Assembly (NCBI GenBank): GCA_963575745.1
Contig: CAUYUJ010003993.1
Location: 40,001-73,938 of the forward strand
Direction of reading: 5' to 3'
Length of the DNA stretch: 33,938 bases
DNA from: Prorocentrum cordatum
Lineage: Eukaryota; Sar; Dinophyceae; Prorocentrales; Prorocentraceae
Below the pieces are notes generated by a model that saw nothing but the letters and a program-made list of their open reading frames with translations, searched no databases and was not told where the DNA came from. Shown here piece after piece: positions 10,541-18,700 of the stretch. The translations under genes and the position numbers were made by a program. Every line of letters starts with the position of its first letter. Position 1 is the first letter of the stretch.

Positions 10541-11390
10541 CTCCTGCTACGCATCGGCGCGGCGCGCGCGCGCCCGTGGCTCGACGAAGCGTTCTGGCAC
10601 GCGGGCGCCTGGAGCGCTCTGTCTGTGGCGCGCCTCTTCGGCTAAATTGCGCGCCATGAAGCGCCCGGGTGCCTTCTTGCGTGTCGGGGCGTTCGCGTTT
10701 CTTAAATTTGTCGCCGCGGCTGGGCGCGCGGCGCGCCGCCGCGCCTGTCATCTCAGGGCCCCGCGCTTGTCGCAAGCGGGGAGCGCGCGGATAGCGCATC
10801 ACGCGCGTCGCTCGCTTTGTCTGTTGCGCCTCGCGGCTTTATGTCTCTCTTCGTTGAGTTGTGCTCCTTGCGCCCGTCAGCGCCCAGGTCGGCCGTTGCC
10901 TGGGCAGCCGACTTCCTGGCCGAGAACGGCTTCGCGCGCTTGCGAACTCGTCGGCGCGGACCCCGCAGATCTTGAGGGGTGGCCAGCCACCGCGCAGGCC
11001 AATGTCGAGGTCCTGCATGACTTACTCAGGACTGCCAAGGTTGCTGCGCGCCGAGGCTGGGCAGCGCGCGGGTTTTCGGCGCGCGCTGCCCCCCCCCACC
11101 GCGCGTGCCCCGGAGGCGCGCCCGCCCCCGTGGGCGCGGCAGCTGGCGGGCACGCGCCCGCCCGCAGCCGGTCGCCGGCGGCGCGCGCGGCGCCGGGCGC
11201 TCTGGTTGTGCCCGGGCCGCCAAGGCGCGCGTCATTTGCCGCGCGCGCTCGCTTGTTCCTTGCGCGCCGTGGCTCGCGAGGCGCCCGTCTCCAGCGTCCT
11301 CGACCGCCTGGCTGCGCCGATCGCGCGGCCTGTGACGCGCGGGCCCCGGGCGGCGCTCGCCGAGGCCGCTGCGCGCCTCCGCAGTCCGGC
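10541..11390 (+). other. Spacer between RNase H and recombinase
   Basis: Frame 3 stays open, but only one patch looks protein-like: ELVGADPADLEGWPATAQ followed by ANVEVLHDLLRTAKVAARRG (near 10938-11053). The rest is Arg/Ala/Pro-rich and probably out of frame. I see no known domain; it may be the degraded N-terminal part of the recombinase polyprotein. Confidence 0.4.
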
Positions 11391-12300
11391 AGATGCGGCC
11401 CGTTGGCGGAGAAAGAACGCGTTCGCGCTATGCTGCAACCATGCGCGCGGTCGCTCCCAAGCGTGAGAAGCGGCCTCAAGTGTTGGGAAGCCTTCTGCGT
11501 CAGAGTGCTGAAATACCCGTGCATGCAGCTCCCGCCAGCCAGCGCGGACCTGGTCGCCTGGGGCGCCCTCTTTCGCTGCGGGGAGACGTGCGCAAATTGC
11601 TGCAGCTACGTCAAAGTCGGTTGCCTCCTGTCTGGGGTTTGCGTCGCCGTGTTCGACCGCCCCGAGGTCAGGCGCGCGCGCGCCGCCGTCCGGGCGCGGG
11701 CCGATTGGACTCCGCGCCCCCGCTTGTTCATCAGAAAGCGCGCAGTCGCCGCGCTGGTCGAGTTGGGCGCGCGCCGCCCCGAGTGGCTCCGCGCTTCGAT
11801 GCTTTTCCTCTTCGCCTACACGTTTCTGTTGAGGGTTCCCAGCGAGGCGTTGCCGGCCGTGCGCGCGGCCGACGCCGGCGACGCGCCATGCCTTCAGGCG
11901 GCGCTCGTGCTTGGCGAAGCGGAGCTTGCTGCTGTCGCCTGCTGCGGTGCGCATCGTGCCGCGCCACGTGCCCCGTGCACACCCTGGGCCCCTGGGTGGC
12001 GCGAAGCGGCCTGGGCCGCGGGCTCTTCGGGGGCATCTCGGCGGCTGCTGCGCTGCGGACCCTGCGCGAGATGCTCGCTGCCCTCGGTGTCCAGGGGGCA
12101 GACCTGTTTCGGTCGCGTGACCTCCGCAGGGGCCACGCCGAGGACCTGCAGGAGGCAGCGCGACGCTTGCCGAGATTCTCGCGGCCGGGGAGTGGCGGTC
12201 CTGCGCCTTCATGGCGTATCTCGACCGTGACGATCTGGAAAGGGGCGCGGTCGTGGAGGCGGGGCCACGCGCCCTCCGCCCGCGCCGCGTCGCATTGCAC
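11391..12300 (+). pseudogene. Tyrosine recombinase, three-frame pseudogene
   Basis: Frame 3 gives an N-terminal SAM-like region (LPSVRSGLKCWEAFCVRVLK, near 11469-11528) and LFLFAYTFLLRVPSEALP (near 11802-11855), whose Arg matches catalytic Arg-I. Frame 2 then carries LFRSRDLRRGHAEDLQEA (near 12107-12160), the box II H-x-L-R region. From 12163 frame 1 reads TLAEILAAGEWRSCAFMAYL; its Tyr (12217-12219) is the expected nucleophile after the GEW motif. Box II has Arg-Asp-Leu-Arg where His-x-x-Arg is usual, so one catalytic His is lost (CAT/CAC to CGT would do it). This enzyme would integrate the circular cDNA. Identification is firm from the order of motifs; the copy is inactive. Confidence 0.88.
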
Positions 12301-12498
12301 GCGCCAGGCGCACATGCTGGAGTCTGATTCGGACGAGGATGCCAGTTCGGCGCCGGTGGCCAGCGCCGCCACGTTCCGCTCCTTGCGCGTGGGCGTGTGC
12401 GCGCGACGGCGCCCGTGCTCTGCCCCCGCGCGATCGGCAGCGGGTGTGTGCGCGCGTTGCCGGCCCGTGTCGCCTGCGTGCCGTGTGGCATTGGGTCT

Positions 12499-12648
12499 GC
12501 GCGCAGGCGTGGCGCGAGGCCGCCCATGCGGCGGCGCGTCGGGCCTGGGCCCGTCGCAGCCGCCCGCGGGGGGCAGCCTCGCGCCGCGCCGCTCCCACCG
12601 ACGGCGGCAGCAGGCGGGGTCGAGGCCCTGCGCGCGCGGCTCGATTTG
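12499..12648 (+). repeat. Split direct repeat B1
   Basis: This 150-bp copy matches 12964-13113 with 2 mismatches. It starts GCGCGCAGGCGTGG and ends GGCTCGATTTG. TG follows before A2 starts at 12651, so B1 and A2 nearly abut, as in a circle junction. Confidence 0.93.
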
Positions 12649-12650
12649 TG

Positions 12651-12926
12651 GTAGGCCCACGGCGGCAGGTGCGCTCGAAGACGCAGACGTCCACCGTTGT
12701 GGGCGGGCACAAATCGGCCACGGTTGCGCGTAGGTCGCGCGCGCGGCAGTGCGACGCGACCGCGGCCTCGCTGCGCAGGCGCGGGCCATCGCGCCGTCGC
12801 GCGCCAGGGTTGCGTCGCCGCGGGGGGGGGGCGCTGCCCCCCGCGGCGCGTGCGCTTCGCAGGTGATTTGCAATTTGGAGGAGGCGCCGCGCGCGCGCCC
12901 GCGCGCGCGCGGCGGGTGCCTCCCTG
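12651..12926 (+). repeat. Split direct repeat A2
   Basis: This 276-bp copy of A1 (4373-4648) has 5 mismatches and no gap. It is followed by a 37-bp pyrimidine-rich spacer (12927-12963) before B2. Confidence 0.93.
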
Positions 12927-12963
12927 GCGCGCGTTCTTTCCCCCACCCTCCACCCTGTCTGCC

Positions 12964-13113
12964 GCGCGCAGGCGTGGCGCGAGGCCGCCCATGCGGCGGC
13001 GCGTCGGGCCTGGGCCCGTCGCAGCCGCCCACGGGGGGCAGCCTCGCGCCGCGCCGCCCCCACCGACGGCGGCAGCAGGCGGGGTCGAGGCCCTGCGCGC
13101 GCGGCTCGATTTG
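12964..13113 (+). repeat. Split direct repeat B2 (right end)
   Basis: This is the second copy of B. It ends GGCTCGATTTG at 13113. The next base starts LINE sequence (CGCTGGCTGTTTCGCC), which reads into the LINE RNase H frame. This marks the right boundary of the inserted element. Confidence 0.92.
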
Positions 13114-13740
13114 CGCTGGCTGTTTCGCCTCCGCGCCCCGCGATGCCGAGGGGTTCATCTGCGTGTTCGGCGATGGTTCGGGGGTTGAGTTCAGTGACGA
13201 CCCTCGGCGCCGCAGGGTCGGAGCCGCGATCGCCGTCCTCGATGGGGGGGCCGTTCGCCTGGCAGCCATGCGCGGGGTTTGCTATTACTGTCTCGGGAAG
13301 GGCCCAGGCCGCCCCCCGTGCTGAGCTCACGGCGTTCGCCGAAGCCATCGAGAGGACTGTGGGAACACCAAGATATATTATTGACCACCTGCCAATCCTG
13401 AAGATCTGGTCCCAAGGCGCCGTCGGGGCCCAGTTGCGGAATCGGGGCCTTTGGACCAGAATCTTCAGGGCTGCTGGAGAGTGAGGCGCGGGGATAATCG
13501 TCGAGTGGATCCAGTCGCGCGCCACGGTCGGCGACGTAGATTGCACCGGCGAGGGCGCAGTGTTCCGTTCGATCGGCAATGAGTGCGCCGACGTCCTCGC
13601 TGGCCGCGCTGCCCTGCTAAGTTGGTCTGAGTCCGCGGTCGGTTTCATCGCCGAGACTGATAGGCGCGACGCGGAGGCGGCGCTAGTGCGCCGTAGGGCT
13701 CGGGGAGCTCTGGGGGAGAGCGCCCGAGCCGACCCCTGGA
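13114..13740 (+). pseudogene. LINE RNase H domain
   Basis: Frame 2 begins at the boundary and gives GFICVFGDGSG (first catalytic Asp, near 13154-13186) with RRRRVGAAIAVL, then hits a stop at 13322 after a frameshift near 13300. Frame 3 continues with RAELTAFAEAIERT (catalytic Glu), PRYIIDHLPI (second Asp), a stop at 13482-13484, and then IIVEWIQSRATVGD and RSIGNECADVLAGRAALL (last Asp, near 13569-13619). All four acidic residues are present. This is a cellular-type RNase H like those in several LINE clades. It belongs with the RT at 1707-3890. Confidence 0.87.
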
Positions 13741-14277
13741 CCGCGTCCCGCCCCGAGCGCCCCGAGGCGCCACCCGTGCCCGTCCTGGCCCGTGCTCTGA
13801 AGGCGCCCGCCCACGTGTGGCGGCGCATCGGGCCCCGTATATTTTGTCTTCGGCGTTCGCGGTTCGAAGCTCGCGAGTCGATCCGTGGCGCCGCTCACAG
13901 TTCGCGTCTGTCGAGACCCACGGGAGAAGGCGTTGCCCCTCGCAGGGCCCCCCAGGAGATCGGAGGCCAGAGCCTCCACCCCAGTCATCGGCTTAGCTTC
14001 TGGGGTCTCTACTCGCTCACCTTTTGCACGGTCTGCGGGAAGACGGCGACCTCGGACCCCAGATGGCTCGCCAGTAGATGCGAGCCGACTCCGAAGAGGG
14101 CCCATGATCTCAAGCGAATCAGAGACGGGCGGCGCCCCCGCCCTAGGGGGCCCGCCCAAGCACCTACGCGATGCCGCCCTCGCCCGCTTGGAGCTGCCGC
14201 CGCCGCAGGACAACCGCGAGGAGGGCGGGGCATCGGCGCTGGCTTCGTTTCCGAATTCGTCCAGTCAATTCGTTTGA
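13741..14277 (+). pseudogene. LINE C-terminal region with second Cys motif
   Basis: Frame 3 carries LSFWGLYSLTFCTVCGKTAT and RWLASRCEPTPKRAHDLKRI (near 13995-14120), a C-x2-C...C block near the C-terminus. The frame then changes, and frame 1 runs through a Pro/Glu-rich tail to TGA at 14275-14277. The Cys motif could bind template RNA, but this is inferred from layout. Confidence 0.65.
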
Positions 14278-14718
14278 TTTTCTTCCTTTCGACTTCTGCT
14301 GTCGTTCACGCTTGCTATCCTTGTTATCCTGGGGAACTTTGAGCCCCCGTGGCGCGCCAGCACAGCCCAACTGGCTGTCCTGCCGAAGTATTGTTGAAAC
14401 CAAGTCAGGGCGCGCTGGCTCCTGCCATGCTCGCGACTTTCAGGATGGGACCTCCGAAAGTCATTGAAACTATCCCTCCTGCAGGGGCAAGCTGCTTTAC
14501 GCAGTGGGTTGCGGAACAATGCACTTCTGACGGTCGCCTCATCCTTAAATATGGGTTGCGTAAGGTGCCCTGAAAGCCTATTGCGTACTCGGCAGTCCTC
14601 CTCTTCTCCTCCTCCTCCTCCTTCTCCTCCTCTTCCTCCTCCTCAGCCATCGTGCCGTTCCCAAACCATTCGCCGCTGGGCCGCATTGCGCCGCGCCCGC
14701 CGTCGGTCCCTGGGGCAC
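14278..14718 (+). other. LINE 3' flank and pyrimidine tract
   Basis: No gene is supported. It contains a T/C-rich stretch (14278-14335), a short open frame ending at 14573 that I do not recognise, and a CCT-rich tract (14596-14645) ending in CAG, which resembles an exaggerated 3' splice-site tract before the gene at 14719. Confidence 0.45.
14596..14645 (+). repeat. CCT/CTT triplet tract
   Basis: An almost pure pyrimidine run of CCT and CTT units ends at CTCCTCAG. It precedes coding-like sequence, the same arrangement seen before several other exon-like islands here. Confidence 0.85.
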
Positions 14719-15438
14719 ATGGCGCACGGGCACCGCGAGCTGCTGCGCGCGCTGGAGGCCGCCCGCGGGGCGGCGCTGGCGGTGCACGCGGCTGCTGGCC
14801 TCTCGCGGCGCACAGCGGAGGCGCCCCGCCTCCTGCGCGCCGCCGAGGGGCTGTGCCGCGCGGCGGTGGCGGGCCTTCGCGACTCTGCCACGTCGCCGCC
14901 CGCGCCCGCGCCCGACGCCGCGCCTCCCCCGAGGCGGCGGCGACGGGGGCGAGGGGGCCGCGGGGCGGCTGCCGCGGGCCGCGCCGCGCCTGGCGCGGCG
15001 GCCGAGGAGGCGAACGCCCGCCCTGGAGAGAGACTGGCCGCACCCATGGCGGAGGAAGTGGCTGGCGTCGGCCGCGGGCCGAAGCGGCGGCGCCGCCGCC
15101 CTCGCCCCGCACCTGCCGCTGCACGTCGCGATGTCGCTGCTGCCGGTCTTCCTCTCATGGCGCTGGACACTTCGCAGGAAGAGGAGCTGGGCGACGAGTG
15201 GGCCGACGGTGGCCGCCCAGCACGCCCTGGCCGTGGCGATGCTGGCGCGGCGGCGGCCTGCGATGGCGCTGGCTCCGAGGCGGCTGGCGCCGCGGCGGAG
15301 CCCTCCGAGGCGGACCCCCTCGTGGCGATCGCCCTCGCGCACGGGTTTCCGCCAGAGCACGCCGCCGCCCTCGCCGCGGCCGTTCTCGCCCGGCGGGGCC
15401 GTGCCCTCGCTGGCGGAGCCCGCGACGGTGCCTCATGA
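14719..15438 (+). CDS. Ala/Arg-rich hypothetical protein
   Basis: ATG at 14719 opens 239 codons to TGA at 15436-15438. Third positions are almost all G or C, and the first 55 residues form a regular amphipathic-helix pattern (HRELLRALEAARGAALAVHA, then LLRAAEGLCRAAVAGLR). A basic low-complexity middle (RRRRRGRGGRG, residues about 75-85) looks like a nuclear or RNA-binding segment. The C-terminal half has an acidic patch (EEELGDEWADGG) and a terminal helical block, PLVAIALAHGFPPEHAAALA, faintly reminiscent of a UBA-type helix bundle. I do not recognise a function. An upstream exon may exist, because the frame stays open upstream to 14464 and a pyrimidine tract ending in CAG precedes it. Overlapping frames are also long, as expected at this GC content, so the call rests on helix regularity and codon bias. 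Confidence 0.6.
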   Translation: MAHGHRELLRALEAARGAALAVHAAAGLSRRTAEAPRLLRAAEGLCRAAVAGLRDSATSPPAPAPDAAPPPRRRRRGRGGRGAAAAGRAAPGAAAEEANARPGERLAAPMAEEVAGVGRGPKRRRRRPRPAPAAARRDVAAAGLPLMALDTSQEEELGDEWADGGRPARPGRGDAGAAAACDGAGSEAAGAAAEPSEADPLVAIALAHGFPPEHAAALAAAVLARRGRALAGGARDGAS

Positions 15439-15783
15439 AGGGGCCTTTCGTGGCCGGGGCGGCGGCTGCGGCGGCGTCCGGGGCCCCCTCGTCCTCGTCT
15501 TCGGCATGTCCTCGTTCGTGGGCACGGTCGGGGGGCCTGGCACCTCAGGTGGTGACCGGGCCCCCCGTGGTCGCGGCCGCGCGCGGCCGCCATTCCCGCG
15601 GGAGTCTTCCTCTCTGAGGCTGCCCTACCTACCTACCTCTTCCCCCTCCTCTTCCTCCTCGGGTCGCCTGCGGCCCCGGGGGGGAACATTGCGGATCGGT
15701 AGATCCCCGCGGCCCGCCGCGGACGCGCGGGCTGCCAGAGGGCCCGCGACCGCCCAGGGGTGGAGCTCTCGCCCGCAGGGCTC

Positions 15784-15826
15784 GCGAGGGCCGATTTTCG
15801 ACGCGAGGGCCGATTTTCGACGCGAG
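15784..15826 (+). repeat. 19-bp tandem duplication
   Basis: Two exact copies of GCGAGGGCCGATTTTCGAC (15784-15802 and 15803-15821) plus the first six bases of a third. Confidence 0.9.
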
Positions 15827-16117
15827 GATTTTTCAAACATCGTGAAAACATGTTCGGGGGCGATGTTCTGCTTACTTTTAAAAGTTTTGAATATGCTTTT
15901 GTATTTTCGCTCAAAGTCCGCCTGTACGAGGACAAGCCCGACCTAAGGGTAGCGGCGATGTCGGCTTCGGTGCTCCGGTTCTTCGTAGCAAAAGGGAGGG
16001 GGGCCACGACCTTCCCATAGGAGCAGCTTTAGACCCCCCAGACCAGCCATGCAAGGGCGACGCGGGTTTCCCAGAAGCTCCTTTGGGGAACCTTCCTGGG
16101 GCCTACCTGGCGGATCT

Positions 16118-16215
16118 GTTCGAGTCCATTTTGACTCCAGTTCGATTCAGTTACGACTCAGTTTCGACTCAGGTTCGACTCAGGTTCGATTCGGGTTCGG
16201 CCCAAGGTCGACTCC
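16118..16215 (+). repeat. 11-bp minisatellite (GTTCGACTCAG-like)
   Basis: About nine degenerate copies of an 11-bp unit such as GGTTCGACTCA follow one another, one of them 10 bp long. The frame is not kept, so it is unlikely to be coding. Confidence 0.85.
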
Positions 16216-16360
16216 ATTCGACGTAGCTTCGACGCACGAATGGAGCGAGCGGTTCTGGGAATGTCCCCAGAATGAGCATCCGAGGTTTTGGTATTGTTGT
16301 GAGGCCGATGGCTTGGAGGGCCTGAGTGAGTAATATGTCCTATTGTTTACACCCCTGGGG

Positions 16361-16385
16361 GCTTGCGCACACAGCGTGTGCAAGC
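16361..16385 (+). other. Hairpin-forming inverted repeat
   Basis: GCTTG-CG-CACAC and GTGTG-CAAGC pair around an AGC loop, with a CG bulge on one arm. No T-run or gene end is next to it, so no function is assigned. Confidence 0.5.
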
Positions 16386-16803
16386 AGTGCCGGCAGAGGG
16401 CCGACGCCACTGTGCAATGAACTGCAGGGGCAGTGTCGTCTCTGAACGCTGGCCTTCGGCTCTGGCCGCTGTTCCACTGGGGAGGTGGCGCTTCATTCAT
16501 CATCTGATCGTGGCCCACGGACACAGTGCGGCCAAAACCAAAGCCCTCGCAGAACCCGGTTCCGGAGCTGCGGGGGTGGCAGTTGAGGCCCCGTGGCCAG
16601 TGACGCATTGGAGCGGAGACGAAACGGCGACAAAAAAAGGGGTTGGCTCGTGGCCAATCCATCTGCAGGAAAACGCTGTCCGTGCTTGTCCTGCAGGCTG
16701 GTTATGTGCGAGTTCGGCGTCGCAGAAACCAGATTCCCCCAACTTCGCCGTCGACCTACATCGCCGTCATCGTAGCCTTGGGAATGGTGTGGAGCTCCCA
16801 CGC

Positions 16804-17008
16804 GCTAAGCCTTCCCCCCCCTCCCTCTTCCCTCCTCCCTCCTCCCTCCTCCGCCTCCTCCTTTGCCTCCGCCTCCTCATCCTCGTCCTCCTCCCCCCCC
16901 CTCCTCCTCTTCCTCCTCCTCTTCCTTTTCCTCCTCCTCCTCCTCCTTCCCCCCATCCCGTCCTCCTCCTCCTCCTCATCCTCCTCCTCCTCCTCCTCCT
17001 CCTCCTCA
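16804..17008 (+). repeat. CCT-rich polypyrimidine tract
   Basis: About 200 bases are almost wholly C and T on the + strand, with a pure CCT run at about 16979-17007 followed by CAACAG. It could be an intronic pyrimidine tract or a triplex-forming sequence. Confidence 0.9.
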
Positions 17009-17020
17009 ACAGTTTCAAAC

Positions 17021-17256
17021 ATCGAGGGCGAGTCGTTTTGAAAATGTGGCTCTCGCCTCAGCGCCGCGCACATTCGTTTTAGGCATTTGCAATGGCTTCG
17101 CGGATTGAGGGCGGTTCCTTTTCGACCAGTTATTCTCGCCTTCGCGCCGCGCTCATCCGTCTTAAACATTTGCACTGGTTTCACAGATTGAGGGCGGTTC
17201 GTTTTCAACATGTGACTCTCGCCTTCGCGCCGCGCCGCACGCATTTTTTCCTTTCT
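17021..17256 (+). repeat. 83-bp tandem repeat, about 2.8 copies
   Basis: Units start at 17021, 17104 and 17187. Shared blocks in each are AT(C/T)GAGGGCG, a variable middle, a CTCTCGCCTT(C)GCGCCGCGC-like block and, in the first two, a TTTGCA(A/C)TGG block. The third unit breaks off after the GCGCCGCGC block. The copies are clearly diverged. Confidence 0.85.
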
Positions 17257-17683
17257 TATTTAAATTGTGCAAGACGTTTCCGGGTTCCCAGTATCAGCGT
17301 ATCAGAAATGATTTGTTGGAAGGATTCAGGGTTATGAGGGTGCAGCCGTTGCGTTGGTTCGCGGCATTGAAGCCCCAGAAAAGGCCGTCTGGCACCATTC
17401 AGGATCGTCGAGACGCAAGCGACCGTCAGGTTGACCCGTGGCGTTGTAATCCCGAAAACGATGTTTTGGCATGCGTCCGCGTCTTCAACCCTGAGGTTCT
17501 TTTTTCTATTTTTAAGAAAAACCTGAAAACGCCCGCGGGAAATAGAAACAAAAAAATCACAGAAAACTTATTGACAGAAATTAGGAAACATTTCTAGATT
17601 TTCTATTTTCCAATTGGCCAAACCGTCCGTCACCCGAGTTACCTGAATCCGCACGTGCGAAGCTGTGCGAAGCTGGCTGTTGC
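17257..17683. other. AT-richer unique stretch with a dispersed repeat
   Basis: No gene is supported. Composition drops sharply (many A and T runs at 17490-17620) compared with the GC-rich surroundings. It contains one copy of the dispersed element described at 17493-17625. Confidence 0.5.
17493..17625 (+). repeat. Dispersed repeat, copy 1
   Basis: Aligned to the reverse complement of 33494-33639, this shares five or more blocks in order: GAGGT.CTTTTTT, CTGAAAACGCCCGCGGG (17523-17539, exact), AAATAGAAACAA (17540-17551, exact), ACAGAAAA, GACAGA and TTTCCAAT.GG.CAA. Blocks are separated by diverged sequence of similar length. No coding capacity is seen. Confidence 0.75.
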
Positions 17684-18010
17684 ATGGAGAGGAGGAGTGG
17701 AGGAGGTGGAGGAGGAGGAGAAGGGAGAGGAGGAGGAGGAGGGATAGGGGAAGGGATGGAACGAGGTTGCCTCTGTGTTGTTCTCCCGCCTTTGCCCGCT
17801 CCGAGTCGCGTGGTTCGAGCGGGGCCACCGGGTCGGGCGAGGGCTCGCGGCGATGGCGAGCGAGACGCGGCAGCCGCGGCAGGCTCGACTGGGGAACGAC
17901 AAGGGAGAAGGACGTAGGAGGAGGACGTAGGAGGAGGAGGAGGAGGAGGAGGAGGAGGAGGAGGACAAGGAAAAACGGGAGGAGTAGAAGCAACATCAGC
18001 AGCGGGAGCA
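17684..18010. other. GGA-rich tracts flanking a possible minus-strand exon
   Basis: On the + strand 17684-17760 and 17905-18010 are purine-rich (GGA repeats), so the minus strand is CCT-rich. Reading the minus strand, the tract at 18010-17905 ends in CCCCAG (near 17890) and is followed by G/C-rich, coding-like sequence to about 17770. No frame there is clearly preferred, so an exon is only suggested. Confidence 0.35.
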
Positions 18011-18035
18011 GCAACAGGAGCAGCATTTGTTAACT

Positions 18036-18310
18036 CCCTTCCTCCTCGCCGTTGTCCTCCCCTTCATCCGTTGTCGCCGCCTCCTGCTCCTCCTCATCCC
18101 CGTGGTTCTCATCTTCCTCCTATCCAATTCCAAAAAATCCTCACGTCCCTCCTCGCCAATACTGTTGCTGTTCACCCTCCTGCTCCTTCATTCCCTATAA
18201 AACTCATCCGACTCCTCCTTCTTCCGCCTATTCCTCCTCATCATCCTCCTCTTCCTCGTTCCCACGTCCACCACTCCCACGTTTCTGGGCCTTCGCCTTT
18301 ATCTATCCCC
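18036..18310 (+). repeat. CCT-rich pyrimidine region
   Basis: Pyrimidine-rich sequence with CCTCCT blocks and few purines, directly upstream of the exon-like island at 18323. The strand bias is opposite to the preceding GGA tract. Confidence 0.75.
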
Positions 18311-18322
18311 CCCTCGGCCCAG

Positions 18323-18390
18323 GTGCGCAGCGCCGCAAGGCCCAACGACGCGATCGACGCGGTTGGCGCTGACGCGTGGGCGGTTCCCGC
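18323..18390 (+). CDS. Exon-like island after a CCCAG acceptor
   Basis: After a long pyrimidine tract ending in CGGCCCAG, the sequence reads VRSAARPNDAIDAVGADAWA with mostly G/C third positions, then runs into purine-rich sequence near 18395. The donor is not certain. It is too short to assign to a protein family. It could be a small exon of a gene spanning several such islands. Confidence 0.35.
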
Positions 18391-18394
18391 GGAG

Positions 18395-18600
18395 AGGAGG
18401 GAGGAGGGAGGAGGGGCGACTTTGGAGAGACGAGGGGTGAGGGAGGGTAGACGAGAGAAGCGAGAGGATAGAAGGAATATGAGGAGAGAGGATGGAGGGC
18501 AGAGGAGAGAGGAGACACAATGCATGCGAGAGGAGAGGGAGGATGAGCGGGAGACGGAGAAAGCGATGAGAGCATGGGGAAGACGATGAGTCTGGAAGAT
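18395..18600 (+). repeat. Purine-rich (GGA/GAGA) tract
   Basis: About 200 bases are dominated by G and A (GGAGGGAGGAGG, GAGAGGAGAG), reversing the strand bias of the preceding CCT tract. No coding sense. Confidence 0.8.
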
Positions 18601-18638
18601 CGAGCAGGATGACGAGGGAGACCCGACGGGCCAGCCAG

Positions 18639-18697
18639 GTTCGCGAGTTGCCCCCCATCCAGCTGGACACGCCGCTGCGCGAGGCTGAGGACACGCC
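18639..18697 (+). CDS. Exon-like island
   Basis: Following GCCAGCCAG, the sequence reads VRELPPIQLDTPLREAEDT, with biased third positions, before a CCT tract starts at about 18701. It may extend upstream in the same frame (MTRETRRASQ, ATG at 18609). The product is unknown. Confidence 0.4.
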
Positions 18698-18700
18698 TCG

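Larger units (their letters stand above)
4374..13113 (+). mobile_element. Tyrosine-recombinase retrotransposon with split direct repeats (PAT/Ngaro-like layout)
   Basis: The element has, in order, a 276-bp repeat A1, a leader with minisatellite, a gag-like region, RT with YVDD, RNase H with all four acidic residues, a tyrosine-recombinase domain, and a right arm B1-A2-B2. A repeats are about 98% identical (5 differences in 276 by eye) and B repeats about 99% (2 in 150). A-internal-B-A-B is the split direct repeat plan of PAT, Ngaro and kangaroo elements; DIRS1 itself has inverted repeats. Insertion is into a LINE, with only TTG shared between left flank (4371-4373) and right end (13111-13113) and no target duplication, as expected for recombinase-mediated entry. 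All genes are frameshifted, yet the repeats are nearly identical. Confidence 0.9.
1..14277 (+). mobile_element. Decayed LINE (non-LTR retrotransposon), interrupted by a second element
   Basis: Collinear LINE domains lie on the + strand: apurinic-type endonuclease (1-830), reverse transcriptase (about 2100-3500), a Cys-rich knuckle (4140-4220), then RNase H (13123-13740) and a C-terminal Cys motif ending near 14277. The LINE material is 1-4373 and 13114-14277; 4374-13113 belongs to another transposon. The 5' end is cut by the window edge. Several frame changes and in-frame stops show it is dead. The right end is set by the last open frame; no poly(A) tail or target duplication could be located, so the true 3' end may lie further right. 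Confidence 0.85.
15439..16803. other. Intergenic or intronic region, no supported gene
   Basis: Open frames here are Ser/Pro/Arg-rich and lack recognisable motifs. It holds a 19-bp tandem duplication (15784-15821), an 11-bp minisatellite (16118-16215) and a hairpin (16361-16385). Base composition falls markedly after about 15820. Confidence 0.5.

Noticed and set aside
11232-12992. 586-residue open frame on the minus strand
   Set aside because: It overlaps the recombinase and split repeats, is Arg/Ala/Pro-rich, and reads through repeat copies A2 and B1. High GC keeps stops rare on this strand.
4373-13113. LTR retrotransposon
   Set aside because: There is no integrase DDE or protease signature, a tyrosine recombinase is present, the repeats have A...B-A-B order, and no target duplication is seen.
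16180-16662. 160-residue minus-strand frame with His/Cys content
   Set aside because: No start context, no codon bias and no recognisable motif; it spans the 11-bp minisatellite and the hairpin.
16756-17244. Poly-Glu / poly-Arg minus-strand frames over the CCT tract
   Set aside because: They are translations of a GGA microsatellite with no codon bias outside it.
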